DNA from: Bacteroidota bacterium
GTDB lineage: Bacteria > Bacteroidota > Bacteroidia > Flavobacteriales_F > PHOS-HE28
Reading direction: 5' to 3'
Length of the DNA stretch: 7,444 nt
Assembly (NCBI GenBank): GCA_023430325.1
Contig: JAEZAU010000040.1
Location: 1-7,444, forward strand
The notes under the pieces were generated by a model. The model ran no database searches and was not told the DNA's origin. It saw nothing but the letters and a program-made list of their open reading frames with translations. The position numbers and the translations under genes are program-made. Positions 1-6,407 of the stretch are shown one piece after another (the first letter of the stretch is position 1; the number at the start of each line of letters is the position of its first letter).

Positions 1-698
1 GGTTCCAGCTGCGCCTGCGATCGGAAACCGAGACGTTTGCCTGTGGAAAGTTGCGGTGTATTGAGCTCGTGCATTTCGCTCACCGTTACCTGGTTCACCT
101 GATCGTACGGTGGCGCCAGTAGATCGAACTCCAGCACGTGGATGATGACCGAGTAGATGATCTCCTTCAGCGTGGCGCGATCGATGACCGGGCCGGGCAG
201 ATCGCGGTAGAGCCGATCGAGCTGTTTCTTGCCCTGCAGGAAGAAATGTCCTTCAGAGTTCAGGAACAGGCGGGCCACCATGTAACCCAGATCGCGTTCG
301 CGGTTGTACTTGAACGAGTCGCTCAGGAAATTGTACATGTTGACCACGCCGAAGAAACCACGCAGTTCATCCTCTTTCAGGTAATCGCCCTTCCACAGCC
401 AGTGGCTCTGATCCAACCGGAAGACGTTGGTGTGCATGTGGAAGATGATGATGTCACCGGCCACCTTCAATTCGCACGACGTACCTCCCTTGTCCACATA
501 CGTTACCGTGATCCGCTTGTCGTGCTGAATGATCTCCTTCTCAAGGTCCACCGCTATTTCCTGCAACACTTCCTTGAGCTCATCGAACATGGCGATGGTG
601 CGGCGATAGACATCCTGCTTCATCCTGCTCTTGGTGCGCAGGATATCGAGGATCCGATCGCGCGGCTCGCGCCTGGGTGCTTCTTCTTCTTCCTTCAT
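1..698 (-). CDS. Uncharacterised conserved-looking protein downstream of proS, C-terminus cut by window edge
   Basis: I read 232 codons from an ATG at 698-696 with no stop before the left edge, so the C-terminus is missing. The start is fixed by the overlap with proS: the synthetase stop TGA and this ATG share one base (TGATG), which suggests translational coupling in one operon. The N-terminus is highly charged (MKEEEEAPRREPRDR), then comes a helical stretch (about residues 25-60), a probable beta segment (about 62-95, ITVTYVDKGG and AGDIIIFHMH), an aromatic patch (HWLWKGDYL, about 99-107) and a mixed helical part (about 110-195). I see no signal peptide, membrane segment or catalytic motif, so it is probably cytosolic. 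I do not recognise a named family. The reading frame is convincing because it is open throughout, uses the same codon style as proS and has a well-mixed composition. The function is unknown; neighbourhood with proS does not prove a role in translation. Confidence 0.8.
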   Translation of the reverse strand, partial: MKEEEEAPRREPRDRILDILRTKSRMKQDVYRRTIAMFDELKEVLQEIAVDLEKEIIQHDKRITVTYVDKGGTSCELKVAGDIIIFHMHTNVFRLDQSHWLWKGDYLKEDELRGFFGVVNMYNFLSDSFKYNRERDLGYMVARLFLNSEGHFFLQGKKQLDRLYRDLPGPVIDRATLKEIIYSVIIHVLEFDLLAPPYDQVNQVTVSEMHELNTPQLSTGKRLGFRSQAQLE

Positions 699-2176
699 CA
701 GTATGCTCTGGCGAAGATGACGCGTTGTCTGCTGGGGCGGCCAGTGATCATGCATTTGCCTTCACCGATGGTGCCGCCCAGGTCTTGCAGTGGAATACAG
801 CGTATGGTGGCCTTGGTCTCCTCCTTCACGCGCGCTTCTGTCTCGGCGGTGCCATCCCAATGGGCCAGGATGAAGCCGCCTTCTTCGATCGCCTGTTTGA
901 ATTCGTCGTAGTCATCCACCACACGGGTAGTGCTCTCACGCATGGAAAGCGCCTTCTGATAAAGGTTCTGCTGGATCGCCTGCAATAGGTGCTCGATCTT
1001 ATCGGCCAGATCGGTGGTCTGCATCACCTGTTTCTCCAGCGTATCGCGCCGGGCGACTTCAACGGTGCCGTTCTCCATATCCCGCGGACCCACAGCGATC
1101 CTTACCGGATAGCCTTTGAACTCGTACTCGGCGAATTTCCAGCCTGGTTTCTTCTTGTCGTCATCATCGAATTTAACGCTGATGCCTTTCGATCGAAGAT
1201 CCCTGATCATGGGGGCCACGTAATCACCGATCGCCTTCATCTGTTCTTCGTTCTTCACGATGGGCACGATGACCACCTGTACGGGAGCCAGCTTCGGAGG
1301 AAGCACCAGGCCTTGATCATCGCTGTGTGTCATGATCAACGCACCCATCAACCTTGTACTTACGCCCCAACTGGTGGCCCACACGTGCTCCTGTTTGTTC
1401 TCCTTGTTGGTGAAGTAAACATCGAAAGCCTTCGCGAAGTTCTGGCCCAGAAAATGGGAAGTGCCGGCCTGTAACGCTTTCCCGTCCTGCATCATCGCTT
1501 CGATGCAATAGGTCTCTTCAGCGCCGGCGAATCGTTCACTGGCCGTCTTTATCCCTTTGATCACCGGCATGGCGAGCCATTCCTCAGCGAAGCGGGCATA
1601 GACATCCAGCATGCGCTCGGTCTCTTCGATCGCTTCTTCACGTGTGGCGTGGGCCGTGTGGCCTTCCTGCCAGAGGAATTCCGCAGTGCGCAGGAACAGT
1701 CGTGTACGCATCTCCCAACGCACCACGTTCGCCCACTGGTTTATCAGCAATGGCAGATCGCGGTAGCTCTTTATCCAGCCTCGATAGGTGTTCCAGATGA
1801 TGGTCTCGCTCGTTGGCCTTACGATGAGCTCTTCTTCCAGCTTCGCTTCGGGATCAACGATCACGCCATGCTCTGGATCGCTCTTCAGCCGATAGTGTGT
1901 CACCACGGCGCATTCCTTCGCGAAGCCTTCCACATGTGAAGCCTCTTTCGCCAGGTAGCTTTTGGGGATGAACAGTGGGAAGTAGGCGTTCACATGACCG
2001 GTCTCTTTGAACATGCCGTCCAGGGCGGATTGCATCTTCTCCCAGATCGCATAACCGTGAGGCTTGATGACCATGCAGCCACGAACATCTGAATGCTCTG
2101 CCAGATCGGCCTTCAACACCAGGTCATTATACCATTGCGCGTAGTCCACATCGCGCTTTGTAAGAATATCGGCCAT
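698..2176 (-). CDS. proS: Proline--tRNA ligase, ProS type 3 (archaeal/eukaryotic-like)
   Basis: A 492-residue class II aminoacyl-tRNA synthetase that charges tRNA(Pro) with proline in the cytosol using ATP. The order is typical of the short type-3 form: motif 1 region with DVRGCMVIKPHGYAIWEKMQ (30-49), the RPTSET signature (120-125), motif 2 (VVRWEMR at 151-157, then TAEFLWQEGHTAH at 164-176), motif 3 (GVSTRLMGAL at 271-280 with Arg275), an anticodon-binding domain from about 297 (PVQVVIVPI), and a C-terminal domain ending in the usual Ala-Tyr. The long editing insertion of E. coli-type ProS is absent. In the C-terminal domain, where relatives such as the Thermus enzyme have four zinc-binding cysteines, I find only Cys460 and Cys475, so zinc binding is probably lost. 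The start at 2176 gives a normal N-terminus (MADILTKRDVDYAQWYNDLV). A TAnnTTTG element lies just upstream. The stop overlaps the start of the next gene. Confidence 0.97.
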   Translation of the reverse strand: MADILTKRDVDYAQWYNDLVLKADLAEHSDVRGCMVIKPHGYAIWEKMQSALDGMFKETGHVNAYFPLFIPKSYLAKEASHVEGFAKECAVVTHYRLKSDPEHGVIVDPEAKLEEELIVRPTSETIIWNTYRGWIKSYRDLPLLINQWANVVRWEMRTRLFLRTAEFLWQEGHTAHATREEAIEETERMLDVYARFAEEWLAMPVIKGIKTASERFAGAEETYCIEAMMQDGKALQAGTSHFLGQNFAKAFDVYFTNKENKQEHVWATSWGVSTRLMGALIMTHSDDQGLVLPPKLAPVQVVIVPIVKNEEQMKAIGDYVAPMIRDLRSKGISVKFDDDDKKKPGWKFAEYEFKGYPVRIAVGPRDMENGTVEVARRDTLEKQVMQTTDLADKIEHLLQAIQQNLYQKALSMRESTTRVVDDYDEFKQAIEEGGFILAHWDGTAETEARVKEETKATIRCIPLQDLGGTIGEGKCMITGRPSRQRVIFARAY

Positions 2177-2195
2177 TAGCGGGCCATGGTGGTAC

Positions 2196-2203
2196 TATTT
2201 TTG
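2196..2203 (+). promoter_or_regulatory. Candidate Bacteroidota -7 element for the lipoprotein/barrel operon
   Basis: The plus strand reads TATTTTTG, an exact TAnnTTTG match, 70 bases before the lipoprotein ATG at 2274. It faces the minus-strand element at 2218-2225 across a 14-base spacer. No -33 TTTG is visible at the expected distance; the nearest one upstream (2157-2160) is too far away. The predicted start near 2208-2211 leaves a leader of about 65 bases. Confidence 0.4.
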
Positions 2204-2217
2204 TTCCACAAGGCCGC

Positions 2218-2225
2218 CAAAAGTA
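2218..2225 (-). promoter_or_regulatory. Candidate Bacteroidota -7 element for proS
   Basis: On the minus strand this reads TACTTTTG, an exact match to the Bacteroidota -7 consensus TAnnTTTG, about 42 bases upstream of the proS ATG. Transcription would start near 2211-2213, giving a leader of roughly 35 bases. I do not see a TTTG -33 element at the usual 19-21 base spacing, so the assignment rests on the -7 match and its position. Confidence 0.45.
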
Positions 2226-2273
2226 CACAACCTTGCAGGGGCTTCTGGCGTTATCTGCGTAACACCACACGCG

Positions 2274-3296
2274 ATGGGACCTATCAAAGCAACATTTCCG
2301 CTGGCCCTGGCGATCGCCATTCTGGCCGGTTCGTGCGCCTCCATGCGCGACAGTGCTGGCGTGAACGACGATATATACTACTCTCCTTCCGATCCTCGGC
2401 CGGCGCCCACGGCGTCAACAAGCAACACCCCGGCACCGAAGGAAAATGCCCAGGTGCAGGAACAGCCCAGGCCATCGGATGATTATTACGATCTGAAGAC
2501 CGCGCAGACCTACAACAGGCGCAGTTATTACGACATGGCCTACAACGATCCGTACTATTACAATTACGGCCGCTTCGGGTTCGGGAGCGGAATGGGCATG
2601 GGCATGATGGGCTGGCAGAGCGGCTGGAACGGGCCGGGCTGGGGAGGCGGCATGGGCTGGGGCATGGGCTCCGGCTGGGGCATGGGCTCCGGCTGGGGCG
2701 GATCTTACAGTTACTGGAGCGTCAGTTATGGCTGGGGCAATGGTTTTTACGATCCCTTCCGCAGCCCGTTCTATGATCCATGGTATGGCTTCTACCGGCC
2801 TTATGGTTTCTACAGACCTATCCATTATTGGGATCCGTACATGGGCTATGGCTATGGCAATTATTACGGGCCTTACGGAGCATGCTATGCATGCTATGCT
2901 CCCGTGATCGTAGGTGGATCTAGCGGCCTTGTGGTCGGTCACCGCCCAACATTGGGTGGAAGACCTGCCAGCAGCGGAAGCGGTGATGGCCAGGTCTCGC
3001 AACCCCGATCGGTCAATTTCAGGGATCCTGTAGGCCTTACTCCGGCAACGCGCCATCCCGAGGACAGGTCCATATCCCGGCAGGGCGATGGACGCATCAT
3101 GATCCCCCAACAGGAGCGCCCGTCGCGCACATGGCCCTCACGCAATGAAGGTGGAAGGGACCGGAACATACAGCGCAACCCCGATCCGGGTGGCCGGATC
3201 GATATGCCCTCACGATCCAATGACCGATCGCCTTCGCGTAACGGTGGTGGCGGCGGTGGCGGATCATCACCCACATACAGTCCCCGGCCGCGCTGA
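2274..3296 (+). CDS. Tyr/Gly/Trp-rich lipoprotein of unknown function
   Basis: 340 residues. The N-terminus is a lipoprotein signal peptide: one Lys, a hydrophobic core (about 8-18) and a lipobox-like AGSC with the acylated Cys at 21. The -3 residue is Ala, which is acceptable but not ideal. A Pro/Ser/Thr/Ala-rich linker follows (about 36-68). The central part (about 69-210) is very rich in Tyr, Gly, Trp and Met, with a Gly-Trp-Met repeat (126-143), a doubled YGFYRP (171-182) and ACYACYAP (203-210, Cys204 and Cys207). The tail from about 245 is rich in Arg, Pro, Ser, Asn and Gly, includes seven Gly in a row (324-330) and is probably disordered. I see no enzymatic motif. The stop overlaps the start of the barrel gene (TGATG), so the two are probably translated together, and an outer-membrane partner role is a reasonable inference. 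Despite lying next to proS it has no synthetase features. Confidence 0.85.
   Translation: MGPIKATFPLALAIAILAGSCASMRDSAGVNDDIYYSPSDPRPAPTASTSNTPAPKENAQVQEQPRPSDDYYDLKTAQTYNRRSYYDMAYNDPYYYNYGRFGFGSGMGMGMMGWQSGWNGPGWGGGMGWGMGSGWGMGSGWGGSYSYWSVSYGWGNGFYDPFRSPFYDPWYGFYRPYGFYRPIHYWDPYMGYGYGNYYGPYGACYACYAPVIVGGSSGLVVGHRPTLGGRPASSGSGDGQVSQPRSVNFRDPVGLTPATRHPEDRSISRQGDGRIMIPQQERPSRTWPSRNEGGRDRNIQRNPDPGGRIDMPSRSNDRSPSRNGGGGGGGSSPTYSPRPR
2649..2696 (+). repeat. Perfect 18-bp tandem repeat inside the lipoprotein gene
   Basis: GGCATGGGCTCCGGCTGG occurs twice back to back (2661-2678 and 2679-2696) with no mismatch, preceded by a shorter related copy GGCATGGGCTGG (2649-2660). It encodes Gly-Met-Gly-Ser-Gly-Trp units. 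The unit is a multiple of three, so gain or loss of a copy keeps the frame. Confidence 0.9.
2784..2819 (+). repeat. Diverged 18-bp tandem repeat encoding YGFYRP twice
   Basis: TATGGCTTCTACCGGCCT (2784-2801) is followed directly by TATGGTTTCTACAGACCT (2802-2819). The three differences are all silent (GGC/GGT and CGG/AGA), so the peptide repeat is identical while the DNA has drifted. A further nine-base direct repeat, CATGCTATG twice, lies at 2881-2898 and encodes the CYACYA segment. Confidence 0.85.
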
Positions 3297-4786
3297 TGGT
3301 GCCAATGGCATTGAGAATTCCGGCCATTCATTTTGCGTGTTGCCTCGTTATGGGCGGCATGGCCCAGAATGAAGAAGATGCGCTCCGTATCGGCACTCTG
3401 ATGCCCGGCGGAACCGCGCGCAGTACAGGCATGGCCAACGCGTTCGGTGCACTTGGTGCCGATGGTGTGAGCATCGCGATCAATCCTGCGGGCCTGGGAC
3501 TTTACCGGACAAGCGAACTTTCGCTCACACCAGCACTCGAGGTGAACGATGCCACGGCCACATACCATGGCATGACCTCATCAGATACGGAGACGAGGCT
3601 TCATTTCAACAATCTGGTGCTGGCGATCAACGACCCTTCGGACAAGGACAGTGATTGGCGAAGCAGCACCTATGGAGTAGCCTTCGATCGGCAGGCCACG
3701 CACCATTGGAGGCACCAGGCGGCAGGCAATGATGTTCCGGGCTCCATACTGCACAATTTCTACGATCAGCTGGTGCAATACCCGGTCAGCGAATACGAAA
3801 CGGCGCTTCCGTTCACCGGATCGCTGGCCTGGTTCGCATATGGTTTGGACACATTGCCGGGAGGTCAGCTTTTTTCCACTATTCCGTCCGGCGCCAACAC
3901 CGATCAACTGCATACGCGGGAAACACGTGGTGCCAGCAGCAATACATCCTTTTTCTTCGCTGGCAACTACAAGGACCGGTTGTACATCGGTGCTTCGGTG
4001 GGCATCGTAGGTCATCGCTATCGCCGCACGTTGAAACATCAGGAGACCTTCACCAACGATGATCCGGCTTATGTGGACCGGTTGAATTTCCGGGAGGATC
4101 TCACCACCACGGGGAATGGTTTCGAAGCCAAGATCGGTGCCATCGGCCGCATCACCGATCAGTTCCGCCTGGGCGTTGCCTTTCACACCCCGCAATGGTT
4201 GCGGCTGAGCGATAGTTATGTACGCGAGCTCAGCACGTACTTCCCCACGGCGGACAGCGAGGGCAACTTCAATTATACGGCAGTATCACCGGACGGTGTC
4301 TACAATTACAGGTTGGTAACGCCTTGGAAAGGCGTGTTCAGCGCCGCATACATCATAGGCAAACAGGGCCTGTTCAGTATCGATTACGAGTACCAGGATA
4401 TGCGCAACATGCGCTTCAGGCCGAGCAGCAGGATCGTGGACGACTATGATTTCCGTGCCGAGAACGCCATCATGGAAGAAGCCTTCGTGCCGGTGCATAC
4501 CGTGCGCGCAGGTACGGAATGGCGCACTGGCCGTTGGTATTTCCGCGCCGGGCTGGGCATCGCCACCGATCCTTATGCGGGCAACGATCTCCGTTACAGC
4601 AATGGCATGATGATCTATGCCCTTGGTGCAGGTTACCGCGGCGAACATGTGGGCGTTGACCTCGGCCTCAATTACTCGCAACGCGAGACCCGGTATTTCA
4701 CCTATCAATACGGCGGTGGCCTCAAACCTGTTGTGGCCGATCTGAGCACCATGCGCACGCTGGTCACCGTATCCTTCAGACCCTGA
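3296..4786 (+). CDS. OMPP1/FadL/TodX-like outer-membrane protein
   Basis: 496 residues, resembling the Bacteroidota branch of the FadL-type transporters, beta-barrels that let hydrophobic compounds through the outer membrane; the substrate here cannot be read from sequence. A signal peptide is present (hydrophobic core about 8-21, probable cleavage after Ala23, before QNEEDALR). The mature N-terminus carries the family's opening signature: GGTARSTGMANAFGALGADG (38-57), then NPAGLGLYR (63-71). The rest shows alternating, aromatic-rich segments with polar loops, as expected for a barrel, ending in the strand-like TLVTVSFRP. The final Pro differs from the usual terminal Phe. The ATG at 3296 overlaps the lipoprotein stop. 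A start at the fourth codon (3305) would give an equally good signal peptide and cannot be excluded. Genes like this are often labelled long-chain fatty-acid transporter or hemin receptor; neither is shown here. Confidence 0.87.
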   Translation: MVPMALRIPAIHFACCLVMGGMAQNEEDALRIGTLMPGGTARSTGMANAFGALGADGVSIAINPAGLGLYRTSELSLTPALEVNDATATYHGMTSSDTETRLHFNNLVLAINDPSDKDSDWRSSTYGVAFDRQATHHWRHQAAGNDVPGSILHNFYDQLVQYPVSEYETALPFTGSLAWFAYGLDTLPGGQLFSTIPSGANTDQLHTRETRGASSNTSFFFAGNYKDRLYIGASVGIVGHRYRRTLKHQETFTNDDPAYVDRLNFREDLTTTGNGFEAKIGAIGRITDQFRLGVAFHTPQWLRLSDSYVRELSTYFPTADSEGNFNYTAVSPDGVYNYRLVTPWKGVFSAAYIIGKQGLFSIDYEYQDMRNMRFRPSSRIVDDYDFRAENAIMEEAFVPVHTVRAGTEWRTGRWYFRAGLGIATDPYAGNDLRYSNGMMIYALGAGYRGEHVGVDLGLNYSQRETRYFTYQYGGGLKPVVADLSTMRTLVTVSFRP

Positions 4787-5075
4787 TCATTCCGATCGAA
4801 GTTCTCTGATCTTCTATACTTGGGCGACTTTCGGCATGGCGTGTCTTCGCCTTCAAGTCCTCCTCCCTTCGGTCGTCCGGGCTTTACAGCTGCGACACTT
4901 ACGCAGATCGGTGGATGGACGAAGATCATATTACTCTGAACGAAATGCGCGTAAGCGGCCGCAGTGGAAACCCCGGAGCCCCGCTTACAGTTCTTCGCGA
5001 AGCGCGCCCCTCAAGTAGTTGCGAGGAGTTGCAACGCAGGACGCGACCTGGCAGGAATTCGCCCCCATAGAAAGA
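4787..5075. other. Gene-free convergent spacer with several short inverted repeats
   Basis: This 289-base stretch lies between the 3' ends of two converging genes. I find no credible coding frame and no tRNA-like T-loop or acceptor end. It holds several short inverted repeats: GGCG/CGCC (4838-4851), CTGCG/CGCAG (4890-4906), GTAAGCGG/CCGCTTAC (4951-4988), the palindrome CTTCGCGAAG (4993-5002) and GTTGC/GCAAC (5018-5035). None is followed by a clear T-run, so intrinsic termination is not obvious. The pyrimidine-rich part at about 4850-4890 recalls degenerate intergenic elements seen in related genomes, but this is an impression, not a match. Confidence 0.5.
4951..4988. repeat. Inverted repeat, possible transcript-end hairpin
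   Basis: GTAAGCGG at 4951-4958 is perfectly complementary to CCGCTTAC at 4981-4988, with a 22-base loop. It sits between converging genes, where a bidirectional stop or a 3'-end stabilising hairpin would make sense. There is no T-tract on either side, so this is not a standard intrinsic terminator. Confidence 0.4.
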
Positions 5076-6032
5076 TCACTTGCGCTGCTTGCGAAGAAAG
5101 ACCATCTGGCCTTCGGTGAGCGTGGCATCAGCGGTGAGCGCGTTGTACTTCATCAGTTTGTTGAGCTTGATGCCGCGCTCCTGGCTGATGCTCCAAAGCG
5201 ATTCGCCGGCCTTTGCCACATGCACGTTCGCAGACTTCGATGCGTTGCGTTTGGGCTGGATGAAAATGATCTGGCCTTCCTGAATGCCCGCGTTCTTGTC
5301 CATGTCATTCCAGCGCGCGATCATGCCATGCGTCATCTCAAGGTCCTTCGCGAGCTTCCGCAGATCTTCGCCGGCCTTTACCCGCACGTATTTGATGCGG
5401 CCTTCGAACACCTCGATCTCACGCGAGGCACCGATGGTAATGACATCGGAAGAGGATGAGGCACGGCCCTTGACCGGAGTGGTGACCGGCCCCTTCGGCC
5501 TAAAGGCCACATCAACCCCACTATCCAGCTGATCCAACTGGTAGCGCTCAATGAGACTGATCAATTTTTGCGGGTAGTGCGGATCGGTGGCATAACCTGC
5601 TTTTTTCAAACCGTATGCCCAACCCTTGTAATCAGTGGCCGGCAATTCAAAGAGTGATGCATACCGCGGACGCTGCAGGAATTTCGCATGGTCCTCATAG
5701 CTATGCGATGCGTGCGGATACTTGCGGAAGCAATCGTCCTTCTTATCATCGTCATGGTAGGTCTTGCCGCCTTTCCAATCGGGCGTGCATTTGATCCCGA
5801 AATGGTTGTTGCTCTTGCGCGCGAGCTCGCTGTTGCCATTGCCGCTCTCCAACAGGCCTTGGGCCAGGGTGATGCTGGCGGGGATGCCGTGTTCCTTCAT
5901 TTTTTTCACAGCCACCTCCTTCCAGGCACTGATGTAATCCTCGGGGGTGTTCTTCTGGGCGCAGAGTGTTGCTGCGATGCATGTGCAGAACAAGGCGATG
6001 GCCCAGGGGATGATCGATCGTTCCGTACGCAT
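5076..6032 (-). CDS. Secreted glucosaminidase (GH73-like) with two LysM domains
   Basis: 318 residues. A signal peptide (hydrophobic about 7-24, likely cut after Ala25, before QKNTPEDYI) sends it out of the cytoplasm. Residues about 33-165 form a mannosyl-glycoprotein endo-beta-N-acetylglucosaminidase-type domain: the helix SITLAQGLLESGNG carries the expected catalytic Glu62, followed by SNNHFGIKC (74-82), the YHDDD segment (92-96), FRKYPHASHSYEDHAKFL (102-119) and the GYATDPHYPQKL end motif (146-157). Two LysM peptidoglycan-binding domains follow, at about 214-259 and 268-314. The likely job is cutting the glycan strands of peptidoglycan during growth or division. The ATG at 6032 is chosen because it opens directly on the signal peptide. 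A one-mismatch -7-like TAGTTTCG (6058-6065, minus) lies just upstream. The gene converges with the barrel gene and diverges from the DUF5522 gene, so it is probably transcribed alone. Confidence 0.93.
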   Translation of the reverse strand: MRTERSIIPWAIALFCTCIAATLCAQKNTPEDYISAWKEVAVKKMKEHGIPASITLAQGLLESGNGNSELARKSNNHFGIKCTPDWKGGKTYHDDDKKDDCFRKYPHASHSYEDHAKFLQRPRYASLFELPATDYKGWAYGLKKAGYATDPHYPQKLISLIERYQLDQLDSGVDVAFRPKGPVTTPVKGRASSSSDVITIGASREIEVFEGRIKYVRVKAGEDLRKLAKDLEMTHGMIARWNDMDKNAGIQEGQIIFIQPKRNASKSANVHVAKAGESLWSISQERGIKLNKLMKYNALTADATLTEGQMVFLRKQRK

Positions 6033-6057
6033 TCTTCTGGGTGCTTGGGTCGAATTG

Positions 6058-6065
6058 CGAAACTA
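6058..6065 (-). promoter_or_regulatory. Weak -7-like element for the glucosaminidase gene
   Basis: The minus strand reads TAGTTTCG, one mismatch from TAnnTTTG, about 26 bases before the start codon. No -33 element is evident. The leader would be about 20 bases or less. Confidence 0.25.
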
Positions 6066-6115
6066 TCGGCTCCGATCAAGGCTGGAAATGGATAGCAGAC
6101 CGCTGATCCAACCAC

Positions 6116-6186
6116 CGATCGTTGATAGAACGGTGCCGATCGCCATGTTATTCTTGTACGATCGGATGAACCGGGACCGATATCGG
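6116..6186. promoter_or_regulatory. Phased array of CGATCG-type palindromes
   Basis: CGATCG occurs at 6116-6121, 6137-6142 and 6159-6164, and a related palindrome CCGATATCGG at 6177-6186. The centres are 21, 22 and 20 bases apart, close to two helical turns, so all four would lie on about the same face of the DNA. They surround the putative -7 element of the DUF5522 gene. An operator array is possible. Because the same hexamer is common all over this window, chance or a genome-wide motif is a serious alternative. Confidence 0.35.
6149..6156 (+). promoter_or_regulatory. Candidate -7 element for the DUF5522-like gene
   Basis: TATTCTTG differs from TAnnTTTG by one base and lies 36 bases before the ATG at 6193. 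If used, transcription starts near 6162, which rules out the earlier in-frame ATG codons and supports a short protein. Confidence 0.3.
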
Positions 6187-6192
6187 TGTGTT

Positions 6193-6405
6193 ATGCAGGA
6201 GGACGAAGAAGAAATGAAGGAAGAGGGAAAGGGTCTATCGGATCCGATCGAGCGGCTGAAGCTGGAGCCTGGGGATTTTTACCGGACGGCGGAAGGCTAT
6301 CTCGTTTTCACGGAACAATATCACTTGAAGCGCGGGTATTGCTGCCAGAGCGGCTGCCGGCATTGTCCGTATGGATTCAATATGAAGCGGAAGGTGGACC
6401 GCTGA
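6193..6405 (+). CDS. DUF5522-like small Cys/His-cluster protein
   Basis: 70 residues from the ATG at 6193. An acidic lead (MQEDEEEMKEEGKG) precedes a compact conserved-looking core: DFYRTAEGYLVFTEQYHLKRGYCC and then QSGCRHCPYGF (28-62). The pattern matches my memory of DUF5522, a family common in Bacteroidota whose function is unknown. Cys50, Cys51, Cys55, His57 and Cys58 form a CCxxxCxHC cluster that could bind a metal; that is inference. There is no signal peptide or membrane segment, so it is probably cytosolic. The same frame stays open up to 5947, but an upstream start would overlap the divergent glucosaminidase gene and its promoter. A shorter start at 6214 (63 residues) is preceded by AGGAGG at 6197-6202 with an 11-base gap and is a real alternative. 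Its stop lies two bases from the stop of the converging phosphatase gene. Confidence 0.8.
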   Translation: MQEDEEEMKEEGKGLSDPIERLKLEPGDFYRTAEGYLVFTEQYHLKRGYCCQSGCRHCPYGFNMKRKVDR

Positions 6406-6407
6406 TT

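Noticed and set aside
138..911. 257-codon plus-strand open frame
   Set aside because: It runs antisense across the proS end and the uncharacterised minus-strand gene, both of which have coherent protein sequence; its own translation shows no recognisable domain.
2415..3110. 231-codon minus-strand open frame opposite the lipoprotein gene
   Set aside because: Its His/Ala/Pro/Ile-rich translation is what the reverse strand of Tyr/Gly/Trp/Met-rich codons gives; the sense frame has a signal peptide and lipobox.
2939..3568. 209-codon minus-strand open frame
   Set aside because: It spans the junction of two well-supported plus-strand genes and its translation looks random, including a run of prolines opposite the polyglycine codons.
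3581..4195. 204-codon minus-strand open frame opposite the barrel gene
   Set aside because: The sense strand carries the FadL-like signature and barrel pattern; the antisense translation has no domain-like features.
4836..5018. 60-codon plus-strand frame, and an overlapping minus-strand frame at 4705-4929, in the convergent spacer
   Set aside because: Both are Arg/Ser/Pro-rich, overlap hairpins or the barrel gene, and have no promoter or ribosome-binding signal.
4787..5075. Possible tRNA or structured RNA gene in the spacer
   Set aside because: I looked on both strands for a T-loop GGTTC-type motif and paired acceptor ends and found none; the hairpins do not form a cloverleaf.
5947..6192. 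N-terminal extension of the DUF5522-like frame
   Set aside because: It would overlap the start and promoter of the divergent glucosaminidase gene, and the extra residues do not resemble the family.
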